From positions 1 through 21,943 of the IMG/VR virus record IMGVR_UViG_3300017991_000417: DNA of 21,943 bases; one strand, given 5' to 3'. The position numbers and the translations under genes are program-made. The notes under the pieces are model-generated. The model was not told where the DNA came from. It made no database searches and was given only the letters and a program-made list of their open reading frames with translations. This document shows, one piece after another, positions 7,256-14,852 of this stretch. The stretch comes from a virus. Each line of letters begins with the position of its first letter. The first letter of the stretch is position 1.

Positions 7256-7287
7256 GATTTAGTCCATCACCTAAGTCTCTCTAAATC
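7256..7287 (-). repeat. 7-bp inverted repeat after the major capsid gene
   Basis: The arms gatttag (7256-7262) and ctaaatc (7281-7287) are perfect complements around an 18-base spacer, between the capsid stop and the next SD. No U run follows. A weak structure; it is listed because comparable hairpins occur in the other gaps around the capsid gene. Confidence 0.4.
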
Positions 7288-7294
7288 CTACGGA

Positions 7295-8596
7295 TTAGAG
7301 GACACGGGTGCGGAGGTTAATGGCTTTCACCAATGCGTTCTTGTTTTCGATCTGGGCATCCGTCCGGTTGAACACAACGGTCTCAACACGGTCAAAGTCC
7401 TTCTCGAATTCAGAGTGAACACGGGTTGCGTTTAAGATGGCCCAAATGAAGTTCTTAGGGTTGGCCAACCAAATGAACGTCCCTTCTGGGATGTTCTGGG
7501 TCGTACCAGCGTCGGAACCATTTGTCACCGCAGCCGTGAGACCGAGTGTGGTGTAAGCGTCATTGGCAACTGCCACAATTTCAACTTCCGCAGCGACCCC
7601 AGTGGTGGGAGACTTAAAGAGAATACGGCCCTCTCCATCGTCATAAGCCACACCAGCAAGGGACGGATCAGCAGCATTGATCTGTCCGGCAATTTCAAAC
7701 GCTTCGTACACACCAGGGGACAGAATGACAGCCACCGCACCAGCGTTGTTCACGTCGATGGTGATGGCATCATTTGTTCCGGCAACGATTTCAAACGGAC
7801 CTTGACGGGTTCCGAGAACAATTGCAGCGGTCGCAGCGTTCACTCCAACCAGCTTGTCGTCGGGAATCAAGGGGACTTCAACAACTGGATACCCAAACGG
7901 CATAGGCGGACGGCCCGAAAGGGACGCATCACCAGTAGCGGTTTGGCGGTCAGAGTTTAAGTCCATCCAGTCAACCATGGTTCCACGGCTGACAAAGAAT
8001 TTCAAGTTGGGGTCGTTACGGAATTGTTTTGGCATTTGCCGAAGCATGGCCGAAAACACCCGTTTGGACAGGTATCCACCTTGAACGTCAACGATGTGGG
8101 CGTCATCAGACAGTTTGTCCCATCCGTCGTTGGCTGAATACAGGTCACCTTTCGGCGTACCCGTGGAAGCAGCTTCATCACCATTGATGGCTAAATCTTC
8201 GAGGTCAGTCGAGATTTGGGCCATCATCGCTTCCATGACTTGATCTTCCATATTGTCACGGGCGATGTTTTCCTCAAGGGATTCTGTGGTGATGTGCCAA
8301 TCAGACCGAACCTTTTTGGTGTCGATCTGAACCTTATTGAATTTGGTGGGCTTCTCTTGGGTCGGCCCCGTGTTTTCAGGGGCTTTCTTCGTGACAGGCT
8401 CACCAATGTGCAACTTGTCGATATCCATGCGTGGATTGTCGAGACGCTCGTTGCGGACCAACGGGATCATTTTCGAGAACCGTCGGACTAAAACGAGGAA
8501 TTCGTCTTGCTGTTCAGGATTGAGTTTACCTCCATTCAGGAAAGCACTTGTCTCAATCGCACTCACAGCTTTTTCAATTAACTGATCGTTCTTCAT
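7295..8596 (-). CDS. Major capsid protein, HK97 fold, with inserted beta domain
   Basis: A 433-aa protein with SD TTAGGAGG. Residues 86-150 (KVQIDTKKVRSDWHITTESLEENI, read here as an N-arm/E-loop-like strand plus helix) and 195-250 (LKFFVSRGTM, GYPVVEVPLIP) follow the HK97-fold pattern, and residues 371-433 give the closing strands (FIWLANPKNF, RVETVVFNRTDAQI). Residues 253-370 interrupt the fold with an extra beta domain described separately. The first 60 residues could be a delta-like segment removed by the upstream protease, but no cleavage site can be assigned. It follows protease and scaffold as expected. Confidence 0.85.
   Translation of the reverse strand: MKNDQLIEKAVSAIETSAFLNGGKLNPEQQDEFLVLVRRFSKMIPLVRNERLDNPRMDIDKLHIGEPVTKKAPENTGPTQEKPTKFNKVQIDTKKVRSDWHITTESLEENIARDNMEDQVMEAMMAQISTDLEDLAINGDEAASTGTPKGDLYSANDGWDKLSDDAHIVDVQGGYLSKRVFSAMLRQMPKQFRNDPNLKFFVSRGTMVDWMDLNSDRQTATGDASLSGRPPMPFGYPVVEVPLIPDDKLVGVNAATAAIVLGTRQGPFEIVAGTNDAITIDVNNAGAVAVILSPGVYEAFEIAGQINAADPSLAGVAYDDGEGRILFKSPTTGVAAEVEIVAVANDAYTTLGLTAAVTNGSDAGTTQNIPEGTFIWLANPKNFIWAILNATRVHSEFEKDFDRVETVVFNRTDAQIENKNALVKAINLRTRVL
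7487..7840 (-). other. Inserted domain in the capsid protein, flagellin hook-IN-like pattern
   Basis: Residues 253-370 of the capsid protein. Residues 266-354 read G-P-F-E-I-x-A-G-T-N-D-x-I-T-I-D-V, then AVILSPGVYEAFEIAGQINA, RILFKSPTTG and TTLGLT. This order (strand, strand, helix with QINA, strand with SPTTG, LGLT) resembles the hook-IN/FliD-type repeat found in flagellar and many phage surface proteins. It would lie on the outer surface of the shell as an insertion domain. Assignment is by pattern only. Confidence 0.5.
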
Positions 8597-8623
8597 TTTT
8601 TTCCTCCTAATGAATCTACTTAG

Positions 8624-8641
8624 CGGAAGTGATTGCTTCCG
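8624..8641 (-). repeat. Hairpin between protease/scaffold gene and capsid gene
   Basis: cggaag (8624-8629) and cttccg (8636-8641) form a perfect 6-bp stem with a 6-base loop directly before the stop codon region of the upstream gene and ahead of the capsid SD. No U run follows. It may serve RNA processing or protect the highly expressed capsid message. Confidence 0.5.
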
Positions 8642-9289
8642 TTATCGGGAACTCAAACTATCCCGAATGTTTTTCCCAAACAGTGCGCCTTTGAAAACCG
8701 ACTTCTTTTCAGTCGGCGTTTCATCGCCCTCTTGTCCTGGGATATGCGTACCCTCACCACCGGCTTTCTCCAATGCTTCGATTCGAGTTTTCAGCTCATT
8801 GAACTTCTTGCTGACAACTTCGTCTAACGCCTTCGAGATTTTCTTAGTGGTTTCTTCGAGCTTACCATCGAAGGACTTGGACACTTTGTCAAGTTCCTCA
8901 CGGACGCTGACAGAAGTTTTTTCCACTTCCTTTTTCAGGTTCTCAATTTCTTCCACTGACTTGGCCGGCTCTTTGGGTTGCTCATCACCTTCGGGTTTTT
9001 CTTCCTTCGGTGTTTCGCTCCCTTCGGGTTTCCCCTCACTTCCCTCTTTCGGCTGTTCGCCGGTAGGCTCGCTCGGTTTCGTCTCTGGCGTTGAAGCAGG
9101 AGGCTCGGCGGCATCGGGCTTTTCGGCTGGTTCCTCTGCTGGCTTTTCTTCTTTGCCAATAACAGAGGTAATAGCCTCAAGCGTTGCTTTCACCTTGGCT
9201 TTTTCCTCGTCGGACATTTTGTCCCATTGCGCTTTGGTCAAGCCGGTTTGAGCATCGCTCAACTGCTCGATGACTTCTTCCGTTTTCAT
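8642..9289 (-). CDS. Nested scaffold protein from an internal start (candidate 2)
   Basis: A second SD, TAGGAGG at 9303-9297, lies 7 bases before ATG at 9289-9287, codon 426 of the same frame, giving a 215-aa product that starts MKTEEVIEQL and covers the low-complexity stretch and coiled coil. Both internal starts could be used, or only one. The SD overlaps codons for Leu-Gly-Gly-Met. Confidence 0.4.
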   Translation of the reverse strand: MKTEEVIEQLSDAQTGLTKAQWDKMSDEEKAKVKATLEAITSVIGKEEKPAEEPAEKPDAAEPPASTPETKPSEPTGEQPKEGSEGKPEGSETPKEEKPEGDEQPKEPAKSVEEIENLKKEVEKTSVSVREELDKVSKSFDGKLEETTKKISKALDEVVSKKFNELKTRIEALEKAGGEGTHIPGQEGDETPTEKKSVFKGALFGKNIRDSLSSR

Positions 9290-9415
9290 GCCCATTCCTC
9301 CTAACTGCATCAGGACTCCCCACAGCTTTTTACCAAACGACTGACTGCCTGAGAGAACGATGCGCTCTTGTATTGACTGCTTTCCTTCTTCTTTTTCCTT
9401 CACTTTTTCATCCAT
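8642..9415 (-). CDS. Nested scaffold protein from an internal start (candidate 1)
   Basis: Inside the protease gene, AAAGGAGG at 9430-9423 sits 7 bases before ATG at 9415-9413, codon 384, in frame. This is as good an SD as any in the window and it occurs at the domain boundary between protease-linked part and charged scaffold part. Initiation here would give a separate 257-aa scaffold sharing the protease C-terminus, the arrangement known from lambda C/Nu3. The domain border supports function. The SD encodes Lys-Gly-Gly, so chance is not excluded. Confidence 0.55.
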   Translation of the reverse strand: MDEKVKEKEEGKQSIQERIVLSGSQSFGKKLWGVLMQLGGMGMKTEEVIEQLSDAQTGLTKAQWDKMSDEEKAKVKATLEAITSVIGKEEKPAEEPAEKPDAAEPPASTPETKPSEPTGEQPKEGSEGKPEGSETPKEEKPEGDEQPKEPAKSVEEIENLKKEVEKTSVSVREELDKVSKSFDGKLEETTKKISKALDEVVSKKFNELKTRIEALEKAGGEGTHIPGQEGDETPTEKKSVFKGALFGKNIRDSLSSR

Positions 9416-10564
9416 CTGAAATCCTCCTTTGAATTCGACTCGGAGTTCCTTACACAACTCCACGGTGAACCACGACATGTCGATGCCCTGTTTCTCGTGA
9501 AACGCCTTGAATTCACCGTAAGTATATTCTTTGAGTTCCGGCTGCTCCCTCTCGAACTCGTTGTAGTGGACTCCCAAATGACGATGGATTTTTGGTCTAT
9601 CTGCATCTGGTACGTTCAATGCCCCTTGGTTCAACCGAACCTGGGCTGCAACGACTCCACGGAAAAATGTCTTGATCCGTCCCTCGTGGAATTTACGGTG
9701 AGGCAATTTATAAGCCGCCTTCTTTCGGGGCGGATTATTGTCTGGGTCTGACGCCGGATCGAGCCACGCATGAATGGACTTGTACCGATTCCAGTCAGCG
9801 TCGGTCTCCCCTACTCCCAGAACTCTATTACCCTCAGCAGCCGTGAACGACCATGCCGTATCAATAGGAGCAAGCGATCCGGTTTTAGCCGGAGGGATCA
9901 AACCCTTATCCATACCGGCGAACAATTCGCCTGTGCAGATATGGATTTCTGGGACCCCTTCCTTCTCCTGCTCCTTAACATAATCGTAACCCTCGATTGC
10001 CAAACTCTTTGAAATGGCTTGCGTGAATCCGGTTCGCTCGTTCGCTGCATGGCCAACCCTGGTCAACGCCACATGATCCAAAAGCAGATCGTCCAGAACT
10101 CGGACTCGTTCACCCGAATCAGGATCGTTCTCAAAATACGTTGCGTTTTGATTTTCGGGATTGATAAAACCGCCAACACTCAATTGCTTATTGGGGGTTC
10201 CGGCCTGGATATCCTCGAACAAAACATTGGATTCTGGGAACCGTTCGTCCAATTGGAAGTCAACTTCCAACCCTGGGGCACGGGCAACTCCCTCACCGAA
10301 GAATTTGTCCAGGTCTGCCTGACTGACCATCTTGGCTTTGACCGCTTTACCGATCTCGAACGTGTCCCGATGGGTCGGCAACAGTAGAACGTTGTTACGC
10401 TCATTGATCTGTTTGACCATCCGCTGAATAGCGACGTTGGACATACGTTCGCCATGAGCATCAATCCCCGTCTCCGAGGCAATACCCATGACGTGCATTT
10501 TGCCATCACCCTCATCCTTCCACGCTTTGATGGCAGACAAGGGAAATTCAAATTTCTTTTTCAT
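8642..10564 (-). CDS. Prohead protease fused to linker domain and scaffold
   Basis: A 640-aa protein whose ATG overlaps the upstream stop (ATGA) with SD GGAGG. Residues 1-185 are an HK97/XkdF-type prohead protease: MGIASETGIDAHGERM, THRD with candidate catalytic His65, KQLSVGGF with candidate Ser129, and LLDHVALTRVG near 162-171. Residues 236-340 form a second domain (W-SFTAAEGNR, YKLPH, GVVAAQVRLN, HLGVHY) that I recall as attached to phage proteases. Residues 384-640 are charged, with a Pro/Glu low-complexity stretch and a coiled coil (EEIENLKKEVEKTSVSV), as in scaffolds. It cleaves scaffold and capsid delta parts during head maturation. Two internal starts are described separately. Confidence 0.8.
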   Translation of the reverse strand: MKKKFEFPLSAIKAWKDEGDGKMHVMGIASETGIDAHGERMSNVAIQRMVKQINERNNVLLLPTHRDTFEIGKAVKAKMVSQADLDKFFGEGVARAPGLEVDFQLDERFPESNVLFEDIQAGTPNKQLSVGGFINPENQNATYFENDPDSGERVRVLDDLLLDHVALTRVGHAANERTGFTQAISKSLAIEGYDYVKEQEKEGVPEIHICTGELFAGMDKGLIPPAKTGSLAPIDTAWSFTAAEGNRVLGVGETDADWNRYKSIHAWLDPASDPDNNPPRKKAAYKLPHRKFHEGRIKTFFRGVVAAQVRLNQGALNVPDADRPKIHRHLGVHYNEFEREQPELKEYTYGEFKAFHEKQGIDMSWFTVELCKELRVEFKGGFQMDEKVKEKEEGKQSIQERIVLSGSQSFGKKLWGVLMQLGGMGMKTEEVIEQLSDAQTGLTKAQWDKMSDEEKAKVKATLEAITSVIGKEEKPAEEPAEKPDAAEPPASTPETKPSEPTGEQPKEGSEGKPEGSETPKEEKPEGDEQPKEPAKSVEEIENLKKEVEKTSVSVREELDKVSKSFDGKLEETTKKISKALDEVVSKKFNELKTRIEALEKAGGEGTHIPGQEGDETPTEKKSVFKGALFGKNIRDSLSSR

Positions 10565-11706
10565 TTCATTACCTCCGCAAGCATCTCTTTTTCTACATCG
10601 AGTTCGTAAGCTCTTTCGAGTTTTACGCTCTCCTTGGTTGCCACCGTTGTTGTCCTACAATTTGCATGATAGGGGGGCAGCCACAAATCAAGTCTTTCCA
10701 ACTTCACCCTATCTGGCACTCTTGGCCGGTCATTTGGACTGAACCGTCCTGACCCACGCCTCGTTAACGTCGAATGGGGAAGGAAACTACGTTCCCCTCC
10801 CTTACTCGTGAACAGCGCACTGAGACCCCTCAATGCTCGGCCTGTGTCGATCCCGACCCATGGCCTCATGTCCTGCTGTTCCTCATATTCGTCATCCGTC
10901 GTCGGCTTACCCATTCCAACCAAATTTTCCATGTGCTTAAAAGCTGGCTCCGTCCTGAACACTTGACCGTCAAGGTATTGGCATATCGGCGTTGTCACCC
11001 CATCCATTACCGCTACGATCTCGTACCTCGTTACCTCTGCCTTTCGATAAGTGTTCAACTGGGCCATGCTCCTTGACGAATTTACGGACTGGTTCGCCAC
11101 AACATCCCAATAAGCTGGCGACCGATTCAACAATCTCGCACTCATCCTTTCTTCAAGTCGATCCGACAAGTCAACGGCTCCGAACCCTTCTTCCAGAGTC
11201 TCGTTCATTATGTAATCCAACTCTGGCTCCCATATCCGGCTGTAACTCGAATCGAGATACGAATGGGTGGTATTGTTAAGGGCGGTTATCAGCTCTTGAT
11301 CTACTGCGGTCAAGGATGAAATCCGCCCTACCTGCCGGCTCGTCAATTGCTCAGCTACCGTGTACATGTTTGAGATGGCGTCCAGAACATCATCCTGGAC
11401 TTCAACCGCCAGCTCGGTTCCGAGTATCCGACGTAACGTATTGTGAAAGACCCTTATCGCTTCTCTATTGAAGCGTGGCCCAGACGAAGTAAGGTCAACT
11501 CCCTTATCTACCAACTTCTCAATCGCTGGACCCAAATTTGTTCCGACTCTTGCGCTGAACGCTCGAACCAGAGGCTTTACTATGTTTTGCTCGAACGGGA
11601 CTGGATCATCAACCCTTTTTTCCACAAGACCACATTTGCACATGGTGTCATGGAGCATCTTCGACGCAACTGGAAAAATATCCAACTCATTTATTTTGAT
11701 GTCCAT
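10561..11706 (-). CDS. Head morphogenesis protein (Mu gpF / SPP1 gp7-like minor capsid)
   Basis: A 381-aa protein following the portal gene and overlapping its 3' end by 20 bases, the normal order for this family. The N-terminal two thirds are mostly helical. The central part contains AEVTRYEIVAVMDGVTTPICQYLDGQVF, given here in pieces as RYEIVAVMDGVTTPICQ and LDGQVF, matching the D...T...C..LDG motif of the family. Residues 344-356 read PPYHANCRTTTVA, the usual PPxHxNCRS/T ending. These proteins bind portal or DNA inside the procapsid. The insert around GGERSFLPHSTL is unusual. The SD is weak, suggesting coupling to portal translation. Confidence 0.85.
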   Translation of the reverse strand: MDIKINELDIFPVASKMLHDTMCKCGLVEKRVDDPVPFEQNIVKPLVRAFSARVGTNLGPAIEKLVDKGVDLTSSGPRFNREAIRVFHNTLRRILGTELAVEVQDDVLDAISNMYTVAEQLTSRQVGRISSLTAVDQELITALNNTTHSYLDSSYSRIWEPELDYIMNETLEEGFGAVDLSDRLEERMSARLLNRSPAYWDVVANQSVNSSRSMAQLNTYRKAEVTRYEIVAVMDGVTTPICQYLDGQVFRTEPAFKHMENLVGMGKPTTDDEYEEQQDMRPWVGIDTGRALRGLSALFTSKGGERSFLPHSTLTRRGSGRFSPNDRPRVPDRVKLERLDLWLPPYHANCRTTTVATKESVKLERAYELDVEKEMLAEVMK

Positions 11707-13318
11707 TTGTTCCCGTCAAATTTAATTTGAGCAGCCCTTTTGCATCACCCTTTTCAACAAGGGCATTGACCGCATCGTTTAATTTCATCAGGTCATCGAC
11801 AATCCGTTTGCCCATGTTATTAGCTGAATCGTTTTGCGCCTGGTTATTGGCATCGGCAATCATACCCTGCTGCATTTCGAGAAGGGCAATCTGCAACGGT
11901 TTATCGGCCCACTCGGTCTCGAACGGCTCAAACCCTTCAAAACCTAAGTTAGTCAGCAGTTTCCTTACATCATTCGGAGTAATACCGCCAGACTTTGTGA
12001 GTTTTTCAAACGTACCGACATCACCTTCCTCGGTGGTCGTTCGTGGACGCTTAAATTGAAGCCTTGCATTGGTGATTCCCATTCCGGCAACGAGCGTATG
12101 GTTCAGCGTGTACTCTTTATCGAGCGCATCTGGATTGAACTCTTGCTCGACCGTGATGGCCCGACCTACAACGGCTCCGGCCTTGTTAATCCCCTCGGTG
12201 TTAAAGAACGACTTGTCGAGTCCGAACGCTTCACGGACTTCCTCATCATTCATCTCACGGTATTTCTGGAAGCTGGCATCGTCCGTTTCACCCACGGTCA
12301 TCTTGTCAATTTTGATCTGGACATCCTCACTTTTTGCTACTCCCATTTGCTTACGCTGAGGTTGAAGGATCATAACTCGATGGGCGTTCTTGACTCCCTT
12401 CCCCTGCTGCTCAAAAAATTTCTTCAACTGATCCAACGACTCCGGCGTCAGGCGACCACCTGTCACGGTTATCGCAACTCTCGGCACACAATCGTTCTCA
12501 AAGAAAACAGCGTTCCTCTCGGCAGCCAATCGTGATCCGGCAATAGCAGGGGCCGTCGCCACATGACGTGGGACTCCATAATAGGATGAACGTGGGGAAT
12601 AGATCATGAACTGGATCAGTTCACTGGCTCGGAACTTGACTGGAAGGAATTGACCTGGCTTCTCTGGCTGAAATACTTTACCTGTCCGGTTATCTATGAT
12701 TCTCCTATCACCGAACTTCTTGAAATAACGCTTCTTACCGCCTCGAATTTGGATGAACCCATCCCCTGATTTAAGAATTCGGATGGTATGGGACGAAACA
12801 TGGTAAAGACCACCAACTTCGCCGGCTGCGTTCCTGGCTACTTCAAGGTATCCGTTCCCTGTGGCTTCCTCATCAATTTTCACCAGCTCCATGACTTTGG
12901 TGAACGGCATATCAGCGTTCGGTTTATCAAGCAACTTTTCGAGTTTTGCCTTGTCAGCATCATACGCCTGCTGCAACTCGTCACGCTTTTGACGTTCTTC
13001 TTCGGACAAATCTTCGTCTTTGGCATTAAGGATAGTTTCAACATCGGCCCAGGGAATGATGTCCCATCCGAGTCCGACGGTATTGCGAGCGTAGGTTCTT
13101 ACAGCTCGACCGAGGCGTGTGTTTATTTCGAGGGCAGCAGCCCAAAAACGTAAATCAACGGGTGGCTTAACAATATCCTCACCCATTGATGCAAATTGTT
13201 TTTCGTCATCCGTCAGTTGACGGGACTCGATGTTTCCACCACCGAGGACGATAGCTTTAACTGTCGCTTCCGCTTTCGTGTACTCGTCGTCGAAACTTGG
13301 CTTCTTCGCTCTTGGCAT
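11687..13318 (-). CDS. Portal protein
   Basis: A 543-aa protein with SD AAGGTGG. It forms the dodecameric channel at one capsid vertex through which DNA enters and leaves. The pattern of PBSX/HK97-group portals is visible: wing part with RLGRAVRTYARNTVGLGW (residues 69-85), GNGYLEV at 154-160, a SSHTIRI strand, YYGVPRHVATAPAI near residue 250, then AERNAVFFENDCVPRVAI, and a stem/clip-like helix region rich in LPxxxxQ-type residues. The C-terminal 90 residues form a charged helix. Length is normal. A 54-codon ORF overlaps its 5' end by 62 bases. Confidence 0.88.
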   Translation of the reverse strand: MPRAKKPSFDDEYTKAEATVKAIVLGGGNIESRQLTDDEKQFASMGEDIVKPPVDLRFWAAALEINTRLGRAVRTYARNTVGLGWDIIPWADVETILNAKDEDLSEEERQKRDELQQAYDADKAKLEKLLDKPNADMPFTKVMELVKIDEEATGNGYLEVARNAAGEVGGLYHVSSHTIRILKSGDGFIQIRGGKKRYFKKFGDRRIIDNRTGKVFQPEKPGQFLPVKFRASELIQFMIYSPRSSYYGVPRHVATAPAIAGSRLAAERNAVFFENDCVPRVAITVTGGRLTPESLDQLKKFFEQQGKGVKNAHRVMILQPQRKQMGVAKSEDVQIKIDKMTVGETDDASFQKYREMNDEEVREAFGLDKSFFNTEGINKAGAVVGRAITVEQEFNPDALDKEYTLNHTLVAGMGITNARLQFKRPRTTTEEGDVGTFEKLTKSGGITPNDVRKLLTNLGFEGFEPFETEWADKPLQIALLEMQQGMIADANNQAQNDSANNMGKRIVDDLMKLNDAVNALVEKGDAKGLLKLNLTGTNGHQNK

Positions 13319-13421
13319 TTTCCACCTTTACTTTTATCAGTTCGTCATTATACCGTGCGTCATCCTCAAAAGCGCACGGACATACAAAGACTCCGGTTAA
13401 GGAATCGTCAGGATTCGTCAT
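13257..13421 (-). CDS. Small Cys-pair protein bridging to the portal gene
   Basis: A 54-aa reading frame that fills the gap before the portal gene. It begins MTNPDDSLTG at an ATG inside the end of the previous gene (14-base overlap), has CPC at about residues 14-16, and then a charged helix (ELIKVKVENAKSEEAKF) ending inside the portal coding region. The SD is poor (GCGAG). Its charged, balanced composition looks like real protein, and gaps elsewhere in the window are short. Function unknown. It could be a spurious frame. Confidence 0.4.
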   Translation of the reverse strand: MTNPDDSLTGVFVCPCAFEDDARYNDELIKVKVENAKSEEAKFRRRVHESGSDS

Positions 13422-13770
13422 CTCGCAGGACCAACTTGTGCATTACCTTATAGATGGTCTGCTCCTCGAAACGGCCTACGGCCTTTCCAAGTGTTGACTG
13501 CGATATCTTATCCCTTACTACTCTGTCTCGTGCAACTTGCACAGCTTCGGACGGTAGAAACGTGGCAAACATAATAGCCTTCGCTCCTTCATCCGATTCG
13601 AGATCACCAACGCACAGCGCATACTTGTCGATATCGACTGGCGCAGGCGGCCCCATTTTTTCTGGTGGGTTGTCGCCGATGTGAACGGCCTTGCCAAGAA
13701 CAACCACAAAAAATCCGGTGCTGTCTAAAACATCTACTGCTTTTGAAATTTTATCGTCCAACGTGTTCAA
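13408..13770 (-). CDS. Unknown protein upstream of portal
   Basis: About 120 residues. I chose the TTG at 13770 because GGGGAGGAG lies just before it; earlier in-frame TTG codons lack this. Sequence features: an N-terminal helix (DDKISKAVDVL), a strand FFVVVLGKAV, a Pro-rich loop PPEKMGPPAPV, and a C-terminal helix RFEEQTIYKVMHKLVL. There is no known motif. The gene overlaps the HxH protein's end by 20 bases, so it is part of the same transcript as the head genes. Confidence 0.6.
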   Translation of the reverse strand: MNTLDDKISKAVDVLDSTGFFVVVLGKAVHIGDNPPEKMGPPAPVDIDKYALCVGDLESDEGAKAIMFATFLPSEAVQVARDRVVRDKISQSTLGKAVGRFEEQTIYKVMHKLVLRDDES

Positions 13771-14545
13771 GGAACTCCTCCCCAACCGACTTCTTAACTT
13801 CTTTGGTCTTTAACGTGATAACCTTCAATTTCCCCTTCAACGATTTCGCCTCCTCAAGCGACAACTGAACAATATGGGTGTGGTCTCCACCCTCAATCGG
13901 AGTCTCAAGCGTGAACGACGGACCTTCACTTAAAACGGCTTCGAGAACATGAACATGCTGATCCCCACTGGAAGTTTTTGCGGTCGCAAACCATACCATA
14001 TCTCTTTCTGGATCAACGACTGCATGGACCTCGTGGTTATGACCTTCGGCTTCTTCACTTGTGAGCAAAACATTTGTGACAGGCTCTAATTCCTCTTGCT
14101 TATTCACCTTCATATCCGGCTCCTTTGATTTCTTCATCATCTCTTTGACCGTGTTGACCAATTCCCGTTTTGACCGATAGCCAAGACGTTTCGCACGGAA
14201 GTCATCCACATGTTCATCAAGGGAGTCCAGGATAACGCTCGCATTTGCTTGGGGGTTGGCGGCGTTGGGAGATTGTAGGGGTGACTTGAAAAGAACGAAC
14301 TCGTGTTTATGGTCAATTCCTCTGCTTGCACCACTCGTGAACATCTTTTCACCACCCCTTAAATCAACAAGATGGGAGTGACGTTCCGACTGATCCGTCA
14401 AATGGGTCATCCCCATCATTCGACCAGTCACAGGATCATACCCGATACGAAAGGTATGAATATGGGCTACGCCGTTCGTACCCTTTGCAGGCAGCGTGAA
14501 CCCTTCAACTACGTTCTCACAATCAACGTCCGCTTTCATGTGCAT
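13751..14545 (-). CDS. Protein with six HxH motifs in two matching triplets
   Basis: A 264-aa protein. HxH motifs sit at residues 28/30, 56/58 and 79/81, and again at 169/171, 197/199 and 222/224. Spacing in the first triplet is 28 and 23, in the second 28 and 25, so the protein looks like two copies of a three-motif beta domain joined by a helical linker (residues about 100-160, containing DEHVDDFRAKRLGYRSKREL). G-x-x-H-x-H domains of this kind occur in phage genes near the portal, and HxH motifs bind iron in some phage spike tips. Metal binding here is inference. The C-terminus is basic. The two ATGs at 14545 and 14539 are alternatives. Confidence 0.7.
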   Translation of the reverse strand: MHMKADVDCENVVEGFTLPAKGTNGVAHIHTFRIGYDPVTGRMMGMTHLTDQSERHSHLVDLRGGEKMFTSGASRGIDHKHEFVLFKSPLQSPNAANPQANASVILDSLDEHVDDFRAKRLGYRSKRELVNTVKEMMKKSKEPDMKVNKQEELEPVTNVLLTSEEAEGHNHEVHAVVDPERDMVWFATAKTSSGDQHVHVLEAVLSEGPSFTLETPIEGGDHTHIVQLSLEEAKSLKGKLKVITLKTKEVKKSVGEEFLEHVGR

Positions 14546-14852
14546 CGTTCATTCTCCCACGCTCAAATTTTTCACACCAGTTGTTACTGTTGGTCATGAT
14601 CCTGTCGGCGGCACACTGACCAACATAACTTTTGCTGCTCTCACTCCAATTGTGCCGTTCAAAAAACTTGCAAGTTAAGCACACTTCTGGTTCAGGTTCG
14701 ATCTCTCTCAATTCGACCCACCGCTTGAAAATCAAATTTGGACCCAACTCCATGGCCAACTCCCATCCCTCTTGGCCGATTGCGTTGAACTTTTCCTGTG
14801 GGTCAACCAGGAACCAATCCTTCCCTTTTACGAGATACTCATACACCTCCAT
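14523..14852 (-). CDS. DUF4177-like protein with C-terminal Cys4 motif
   Basis: About 109 residues from the ATG at 14852, which has GAGGATGAGG ahead of it and overlaps the previous gene by 14 bases. The first 45 residues (EYLVKG, LNAIGQEGWEL-like FNAIGQEGWELAMELG, NLIFKRW) match the DUF4177 pattern: two strands around a helix with GxEGWEL. Residues 58-93 hold C58-x2-C61, C80 and C93 (CLTCKFFE, GQC, WCEKFE), a likely zinc or iron site. Role unknown; such fused small domains are common in phage accessory genes. Confidence 0.65.
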   Translation of the reverse strand: MEVYEYLVKGKDWFLVDPQEKFNAIGQEGWELAMELGPNLIFKRWVELREIEPEPEVCLTCKFFERHNWSESSKSYVGQCAADRIMTNSNNWCEKFERGRMNDAHESGR

